This document shows positions 7,255 through 10,932 of a DNA stretch of 10,932 nt, in pieces (positions within the stretch are counted from its first letter, which is position 1; every line of letters begins with the position of its first letter). The stretch lies in assembly GCA_947627125.1 (NCBI GenBank), contig CANQUY010000055.1, forward strand, positions 1-10,932, read 5' to 3'. The position numbers were made by a program, and so were the translations under genes. A model generated the notes under the pieces. That model saw only the letters and a program-made list of their open reading frames with translations. It did no database searches and was not told where the DNA came from. This stretch comes from an uncultured Clostridia bacterium. Its GTDB lineage: Bacteria > Bacillota > Clostridia > Christensenellales > Borkfalkiaceae.

Positions 7255-7259
7255 CCTCC
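7255..7259 (-). promoter_or_regulatory. Ribosome binding site that decides the SPFH gene start
   Basis: GGAGG on the minus strand, 8 bp before the ATG at 7246. It rules against the longer reading frame that would start at 7273. Confidence 0.88.
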
Positions 7260-7264
7260 GAAAG

Positions 7265-7294
7265 TGATATCATTTTGATATCATCATACTATCA
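7265..7294. promoter_or_regulatory. Three phased TGATATCA-type boxes, candidate operator of the SPFH/ABC operon
   Basis: TGATATCA occurs at 7265-7272 and 7276-7283, each a perfect 8-bp palindrome, with centres 11 bp apart. A degenerate third box, TACTATCA (6 of 8), is at 7287-7294 with exactly the same 11-bp step. Box 2 covers the predicted transcription start of the minus-strand operon and box 3 overlaps its -10 element, so binding would block transcription. Tandem 8-bp boxes about one helical turn apart fit binding by ribbon-helix-helix dimers such as Arc or MetJ, and the operon ends with an RHH gene. The regulator is inferred. Confidence 0.6.
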
Positions 7295-7314
7295 CAAATT
7301 TTCAAGATTGTCAA
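7286..7314 (-). promoter_or_regulatory. Sigma-A type promoter of the SPFH/ABC operon
   Basis: On the minus strand, TTGACA (7314-7309) is followed after exactly 17 bp by TAGTAT (7291-7286). The -35 box matches consensus fully and the -10 box at 4 of 6. The predicted start of transcription is near 7279, about 33 bp before the SPFH ATG. No other promoter of similar quality was seen further down the operon. Confidence 0.85.
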
Positions 7315-7387
7315 TATTGAAAAAGGAAATTTTTTGCAACTTTCCTTCATTTTTTATATCTTTTTTGTAATTTTTACATGCGTATCC

Positions 7388-7416
7388 TTGTGTTCTCATT
7401 CAAAATATGATATGAT
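7388..7416 (+). promoter_or_regulatory. Sigma-A type promoter of upp
   Basis: TTGTGT (7388-7393), a 17-bp spacer and TATGAT (7411-7416) form a good promoter, with transcription expected from about 7423 and a leader of about 35 nt. The leader starts with a small possible hairpin, GACGG (7421-7425) with CCGTC (7438-7442), too short to be a PyrR attenuator. A near match to the neighbouring operator box, TGATATGA (7408-7415), overlaps the -10 element; this may be chance because -10 boxes share those bases. Confidence 0.82.
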
Positions 7417-7446
7417 ACATGACGGATGGCAAAGACACCGTCCTGC

Positions 7447-7453
7447 GGAGGAG
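7447..7453 (+). promoter_or_regulatory. Ribosome binding site of upp
   Basis: GGAGGAG lies 4 bp before the ATG at 7458 (6 bp counted from GGAGG). It selects that start over the upstream in-frame ATG at 7419, which lies at the transcription start. Confidence 0.88.
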
Positions 7454-7457
7454 TATA

Positions 7458-8087
7458 ATGGAAAATGTTTTTATCTTCGATCACCCTCTGATCAACCACA
7501 AGATCGCCATTCTGCGCGACAAGGACACGGGCATGAAGGAGTTCCGCGAACTCATCGAGGAGATCACCATCATCATGACCTATGAGAGCATGCGGGATGT
7601 GGAACTCGCCCCCGTTGACGTGGAAACCCCGCTCGAAACGACACGGCAGTTCCGTGTTCCCGAGGGAAGCGTTGCGATCGTCCCCATCCTCCGTGCGGGG
7701 CTCGGCATGGTGAGCGGCGTACACAAGGTGTTTCCGAATGCGAAAGTCGGCCATATCGGCATGTACCGCGATGAAAAGACGCTCGAGCCGCAAGTATATT
7801 ATTGTAAACTGCCAGACGGTATCGAGGACAAGATGGTGCTCCTCGTTGACCCCATGCTGGCGACGGGCGGTTCTGCCTGCGACGCCATTGCGGCCCTCAA
7901 AAAGCGCGGCTGCAAGCACATTAAGCTCATGTCCATCATCGGTGCGCCCGAGGGAATCGAACGGATCGCAAAGGCCCATCCCGACGTCCAAATTTACGTT
8001 TCCACCCGCGACAGGTGTCTGAACGAAAACGGCTATATCCTCCCCGGTCTGGGCGACGCGGGCGACAGATTATTCGGAACAAAATAA
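7458..8087 (+). CDS. upp: Uracil phosphoribosyltransferase
   Basis: Upp converts uracil and PRPP to UMP plus diphosphate in the cytoplasm (pyrimidine salvage). The 209-residue length is exactly usual for the family. Visible motifs are TRQF (62-65), PILRAGLGM (76-84), the PRPP loop VDPMLATGGSA (130-140) and the uracil-binding end GYILPGLGDAGDRLFGT (192-208). All key residues appear intact. It stands alone as a single-gene transcription unit: its own promoter about 40 bp upstream, a clear ribosome site, and a hairpin terminator 10 bp after the stop. It is divergent from the SPFH operon, and the two promoter boxes are only about 75 bp apart. Confidence 0.98.
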   Translation: MENVFIFDHPLINHKIAILRDKDTGMKEFRELIEEITIIMTYESMRDVELAPVDVETPLETTRQFRVPEGSVAIVPILRAGLGMVSGVHKVFPNAKVGHIGMYRDEKTLEPQVYYCKLPDGIEDKMVLLVDPMLATGGSACDAIAALKKRGCKHIKLMSIIGAPEGIERIAKAHPDVQIYVSTRDRCLNENGYILPGLGDAGDRLFGTK

Positions 8088-8097
8088 TATGGATAGA

Positions 8098-8133
8098 AAA
8101 ACAGCTCTTCCGTTCTCTCGGAAGAGCTGTTTT
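8098..8133. terminator. Bidirectional terminator shared by upp and the PLP-enzyme gene
   Basis: A perfect 15-bp stem pairs AAAACAGCTCTTCCG (8098-8112) with CGGAAGAGCTGTTTT (8119-8133) around a 6-base loop. A-runs on one side and T-runs on the other let it work on both strands. It lies between convergent stops at 8087 and 8142. Confidence 0.93.
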
Positions 8134-8141
8134 GACGCAGC

Positions 8142-9365
8142 TTATTTCAAAAGTTTTTCGAGCACGGCGCGGCAGGCGAGCTTGCAGTGCTCATAGGTGA
8201 GCCCGCCCTGAAAATAGGCGGTGTAGGGCTTTCGTATGGGAGCGTCGGCGGAGAGTTCAATGCTCGCCCCCGCCACAAAGGTTCCCGCGGCCATGATGAC
8301 CTTATCGTCGTAGCCCGGCATATCCCACGGTTCCAATTTCACAAAGGAATCGACGGGAGAAACGTCCTGCACCGATTGAATGAAGTCGCAGAGCTCCTTT
8401 TCGGTGTTGAAGCGGATGGCGCGGGTGATGTCGGCGAGAGGCTTGTCCGTTGCGGGGAAATTCCTGTAGCCGAGGCGTTCCATACACCTGCCGATGAGAA
8501 GTCCCCCCTTTAAAGACTGCGCAACGACGTGCGGCGCGAGGAAAAATCCCTGAAAATAGGGCTGGTACCCATAAGCATAGGAGCCGATCTCTCCCCCGAC
8601 AGAGGGAGCCGTAAGACGGTACTCACACAGCTTGATATATTTCTCCTTGCCTGCAATATAGCCGCCCGTGGGAGCGAGGCCGCCCCCGGGATTCTTGATG
8701 AGGCTCCCCACGATGAGATCTGCGCCGACCTCGGTGGGTTCGGTCCTCTCGACGAATTCTCCGTAGCAGTTATCCACAAAAATACAGCCCTCAAAGCCCT
8801 TTTGGCGCACAAAAGAGCAAAGTTTGCCGATCTCTTCCACGGTGAAGGCGTCGCGGAGCTCATATCCGCGCGAACGCTGGATGTAAATCATGTCGAAATG
8901 CCACATGTTGAGGTGGGCGGCGACGTTTCTGAGATCGATCTTGCCCCCCTTCGTCAGAGAAATGAGGTTGAAATCGACGCCGAAGTCGGTGAGAGAGCCA
9001 TTTCCGTCCCCCCAAATGACGGGGCGGATAGTATCGTACGGGGCTCCCGTCACAAACAGAATGCGCATCCCCGGGCGGAGCACGCCGAAGAGCGCGACCG
9101 TCAAGGCATGCGTCCCCGAGAGGAGCGCAGGAGATACAATGGCCCTCTCCGCGCCGAACGCATGGGCATAGACCTTGCCGAGCGCCTCCCTGCCCTCGTC
9201 GCCGTAGCCGTACCCGGTGCTGGGGGCGAAATGACGGAGGGCGATCTGTTCCTCCCGAAAGGCATTCAAGACCTTCTCCTGATTGAAAAGGGCAATGCCG
9301 TCGATCTCTTCAAACCTGCCCCTCAGATCGGTTTCGGCAGTTTGAATCAATTCATCTATCTTCAT
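8142..9365 (-). CDS. PLP-dependent enzyme of the Alr ('aluminium resistance')/YnbB family, methionine gamma-lyase-like
   Basis: The 407-residue protein belongs to fold-type I PLP enzymes related to cystathionine/methionine gamma-lyases. The N-terminal FNQEKVLNAF and PSTGYGYGDEGRE segments (about 27-60) are characteristic of the Alr/YnbB group. SGTHA (83-87) sits where the phosphate/ring-binding loop is expected, VDNCYGEF (197-204) provides the Asp that pairs with the PLP ring nitrogen, and SLIKNPGGG (221-229) contains the likely Schiff-base lysine, K224. Length is normal. The ATG overlaps the end of miaA by 14 bp with only a weak, distant ribosome site, which suggests translational coupling. 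In Bacillus the homologue ynbB lies close to miaA and hfq, so the neighbourhood is conserved although hfq is not here. The actual substrate is not settled; the 'aluminium resistance' name is historical and a carbon-sulfur lyase activity is inferred. Confidence 0.93.
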   Translation of the reverse strand: MKIDELIQTAETDLRGRFEEIDGIALFNQEKVLNAFREEQIALRHFAPSTGYGYGDEGREALGKVYAHAFGAERAIVSPALLSGTHALTVALFGVLRPGMRILFVTGAPYDTIRPVIWGDGNGSLTDFGVDFNLISLTKGGKIDLRNVAAHLNMWHFDMIYIQRSRGYELRDAFTVEEIGKLCSFVRQKGFEGCIFVDNCYGEFVERTEPTEVGADLIVGSLIKNPGGGLAPTGGYIAGKEKYIKLCEYRLTAPSVGGEIGSYAYGYQPYFQGFFLAPHVVAQSLKGGLLIGRCMERLGYRNFPATDKPLADITRAIRFNTEKELCDFIQSVQDVSPVDSFVKLEPWDMPGYDDKVIMAAGTFVAGASIELSADAPIRKPYTAYFQGGLTYEHCKLACRAVLEKLLK

Positions 9366-10263
9366 ATATCTTTACAACCTCTCTGGCTGCCGTCCCGATA
9401 TCGGACGGCTGGATTTTATGCAGATTTTTCATTTTCTTGAAAAATGTTTCCTGTCTTTTGGCGTAATTGCGGGTATTTTTCTTGATTACGTCTGACATAG
9501 TACTATGCAAAACGCCGTTTTTCAGACTTTCGACCACTTCTTTGTACCCTATCCCCTGCATGCACTGCGCATCTGCAGGAACGCCATTTTGTAAAAGTCC
9601 TTGAACTTCCTCCACGAGGCCGTGTGCCATCATCAGGTCCACTCTCTGTTCGATGCGGCGGTAGAGCTGCTCGCGGGGGTAGTCAAATTCAAACGCTTCA
9701 AAGGGGTAGCGGGGAATGTCGCCGTCGCACTGCTCGGACTTCTTTCTCCCCGTCAGCTCAAAGATCTCAAGCGCACGGATGACGCGCTTTGTATCGTTCG
9801 GATGAAGCCGCGCGGCGCTTTCGGGGTCCGCCTGCTCCAACAGGGCGTGCAGGGCATCCTTCCCCTCCTCTTGGACGATCTTTTCGTACTTTGCGCGGAT
9901 GTCGGGATCCGCGGGGGCGTTGCCAAAGGCATGCTCGAAGAGAATGGAATTGATGTAGAACCCTGTCCCGCCGCAGAGAATGGGAACTTTCCCCCGCGCG
10001 AGGATGTCCTCGACAATGGGAAGGGACATTCTCTCAAAGTCGCTGACGGAAAAACTCTCGGTGGGCTCCGCAACGTCGACCAAGTGGTGCGGAATGCCCC
10101 CCATCTCCTCTTTCGTGGGCTTGGCGGTGCCGATATTCAGGCCGCGGTAGATCAAAAATGCGTCGCAGGAGAGAATTTCTCCGCCCAAGAGGCGGGCGCA
10201 TTCCACCGCAAGGGCGCTCTTTCCCGACGCCGTCGGGCCGCAGATGACGAGAAGTTTTTTCAT
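9352..10263 (-). CDS. miaA: tRNA dimethylallyltransferase (tRNA isopentenyltransferase)
   Basis: MiaA transfers a dimethylallyl group to N6 of A37 in tRNAs that read codons starting with U. The 303-residue product has the P-loop GPTASGKS (9-16), the GTAKPT motif (45-50), CGGTGFYI at about 100-107, and the C-terminal YAKRQETFF segment (267-275) expected for tRNA and substrate contact. The segment usually read D-S-x-x-x-Y is DAFLIY here (34-39), so the serine is alanine. The start is set at 10263: its ATG overlaps the mutL TGA by 4 bp, and the longer upstream frame runs inside mutL and adds non-family sequence. The 3' end overlaps the PLP-enzyme gene by 14 bp. Expression is therefore probably coupled across mutL-miaA-PLP enzyme, from a promoter outside the window. 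Confidence 0.97.
   Translation of the reverse strand: MKKLLVICGPTASGKSALAVECARLLGGEILSCDAFLIYRGLNIGTAKPTKEEMGGIPHHLVDVAEPTESFSVSDFERMSLPIVEDILARGKVPILCGGTGFYINSILFEHAFGNAPADPDIRAKYEKIVQEEGKDALHALLEQADPESAARLHPNDTKRVIRALEIFELTGRKKSEQCDGDIPRYPFEAFEFDYPREQLYRRIEQRVDLMMAHGLVEEVQGLLQNGVPADAQCMQGIGYKEVVESLKNGVLHSTMSDVIKKNTRNYAKRQETFFKKMKNLHKIQPSDIGTAAREVVKIYEDR
9485..9514. repeat. Sequence related to the 2018-2042 palindrome, inside miaA
   Basis: This 30-bp stretch matches 2022-2051 at 24 of 30 positions in the same orientation, with a shared GTCTGACATA core. It also contains the perfect 12-bp palindrome CATAGTACTATG (9496-9507). It is read through in frame by miaA (residues around HSTMSDV) without changing the expected protein length. 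It may be a second binding site or a chance similarity. Confidence 0.35.
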
Positions 10264-10932
10264 ACGATGCGTTTGAAGAGCTTCTCGAGCTCGCTGCGTT
10301 TGACTTTCACCGCAACGGGCCGCCCGTGCGGACACTTGAGCCCCATATCTCCGTCCATGCGCTCAAGGAGCTTTTTTGCCTCCTCATCCGTCAGATACTC
10401 GCCGCCCTTGACGGCCGCCTTGCATGCCGCGGACGCGAGCCTGTCCTTCAGGAGATCGGACAGTTTGATGGCCCGAAGAGATTCCATGGACGTGAGGACT
10501 TCCCCGAAAAAGGCGGAGAGATTGATATTGACGAGGTCGCTCGGCACGGCGGACACTTTCACGCAGCCGCTGCCGAATTCCTCGATCTCAAAGCCCATCT
10601 CCCTCAAGATCGGGAAATTTTTGGTGAGAAATGCAAATTCGGCGGGATTGACCTCCAAGAGATAGGGAACGAGCATGGGCTGGGAAAGGACGGTGCGCGC
10701 GGCGAGCTTTGCCTGTAATCTGTCGTAATTGAGCCGTTCATGCGCCGCATGCTGATCTACAATGTAGGCATCGTCCCCCGCCTCGTAGAGGAGATAGGTG
10801 CGGAAAAGTTCCCCCTTGAAGGTGAGATTTTTGACGTCCACCTTCGCCTGCTTTGCCCTGTGCTCCTCTTCGCGGAGGAACCGCTGGTTTTCGGCAAAGA
10901 CGTCCTCCTGTGTTTCGACGGTAGCGGAGGAT
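10260..10932 (-). CDS. mutL: DNA mismatch repair protein MutL, C-terminal part (5' partial)
   Basis: The frame is open to the right edge of the window, so only about 223 C-terminal residues are visible; the N-terminal ATPase domain lies outside. A charged linker (about 1-35) leads to the dimerisation/endonuclease domain. The metal-site motif DQHAAHERLNYD is at about 59-70, a SAACKAAVKGG segment at about 167-177, and CPHGRP at 200-205. These mark the endonuclease form found in bacteria without MutH. The usual last residue of the DQHA-x2-E-x4-E motif is Glu but is Asp here. MutL couples MutS mismatch recognition to strand nicking. Its TGA overlaps the miaA start (ATGA), as in clustered mutL-miaA arrangements. 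Confidence 0.96.
   Translation of the reverse strand, partial: SSATVETQEDVFAENQRFLREEEHRAKQAKVDVKNLTFKGELFRTYLLYEAGDDAYIVDQHAAHERLNYDRLQAKLAARTVLSQPMLVPYLLEVNPAEFAFLTKNFPILREMGFEIEEFGSGCVKVSAVPSDLVNINLSAFFGEVLTSMESLRAIKLSDLLKDRLASAACKAAVKGGEYLTDEEAKKLLERMDGDMGLKCPHGRPVAVKVKRSELEKLFKRIV

Noticed and set aside
6464..7267. Plus-strand reading frame (267 aa) opposite the SPFH gene
   Set aside because: Antisense shadow with low-complexity charged composition, and it ends inside the promoter region.
7246..7273. Longer start for the SPFH protein at 7273
   Set aside because: That ATG lies within the TGATATCA boxes right at the predicted transcription start, and the GGAGG site serves the ATG at 7246.
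7324..7348. AAGGAAA...TTTCCTT hairpin followed by a T-run, possible terminator or attenuator between the divergent promoters
   Set aside because: The stem is only 7 bp and mostly A/T with an 11-base loop. No transcript is expected to need termination there.
7421..7442. Hairpin in the upp leader as a PyrR or riboswitch-type attenuator
   Set aside because: Only 5 bp of stem, a leader of about 35 nt, no terminator partner and no PyrR-binding loop sequence.
8529..9440. Plus-strand reading frame (303 aa) opposite the PLP-enzyme gene
   Set aside because: It mirrors the codons of the clear Alr/YnbB-family gene and has no family features.
9601..10665. Long plus-strand reading frame (354 aa) opposite miaA and mutL
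   Set aside because: It is antisense to two certain genes, its product is Arg/His/Gly rich with no recognisable domain, and it has no ribosome site. It results from GC-rich codon use.
1..10932. CRISPR arrays, tRNA or rRNA genes, insertion sequences with transposase, prophage genes
   Set aside because: Looked for by eye on both strands. No regularly spaced repeats, no tRNA-like T-loop with acceptor pairing, and no transposase or integrase motifs were seen.

Overview
The window looks like a chromosomal segment of a moderately GC-rich (mid-50s % by eye) member of the Bacillota, most likely a gut-type Clostridia lineage. The reasons are AGGAGG-type ribosome sites, low-GC promoters with good sigma-A boxes, an endonuclease-type MutL, a NatA/NatB-like ABC exporter, and a miaA gene next to the PLP-enzyme gene that sits beside miaA in Bacillus (ynbB type). 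The species cannot be named from the sequence alone.

Layout. (1) 1-1383, plus strand: the end of a PotD-like polyamine-binding protein that carries an unusual C-terminal membrane anchor. (2) 1384-1642: no gene. It holds a 138-bp palindromic intergenic repeat (1408-1545) and a strong bidirectional hairpin terminator (1605-1631). (3) 7246 down to 1643, minus strand: a compact operon in the order SPFH/band-7 membrane protein, two-TM protein, NatA-like ATPase, NatB-like permease, eight-TM protein, and ribbon-helix-helix (RHH) DNA-binding protein. An 87-nt gap holding a 25-bp palindrome then separates it from a one-TM small protein. (4) 7247-7457: divergent intergenic region with two clear promoters back to back. 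The operon promoter is overlaid by two identical 8-bp palindromes 11 bp apart and a degenerate third one at the same spacing. (5) 7458-8087, plus strand: upp, with its own promoter and a bidirectional terminator. (6) 10932 down to 8142, minus strand: overlapping cluster mutL (C-terminal part only) - miaA - PLP-dependent Alr/YnbB-family enzyme, ending at the same terminator as upp.

How the parts may work together. Regions 5 and 6 are housekeeping: uracil salvage, mismatch repair, tRNA isopentenylation, and a PLP enzyme of amino-acid metabolism. The accessory interest is the minus-strand operon of region 3. It couples a membrane-scaffold (SPFH) protein to an ABC-2 exporter and two unrecognised membrane proteins, and ends with a small RHH protein that could be its own repressor acting on the phased TGATATCA boxes. 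This suggests a self-regulated membrane-stress or export module. Its substrate and trigger cannot be read from the sequence, and the functional link is inference from gene order and tight spacing.
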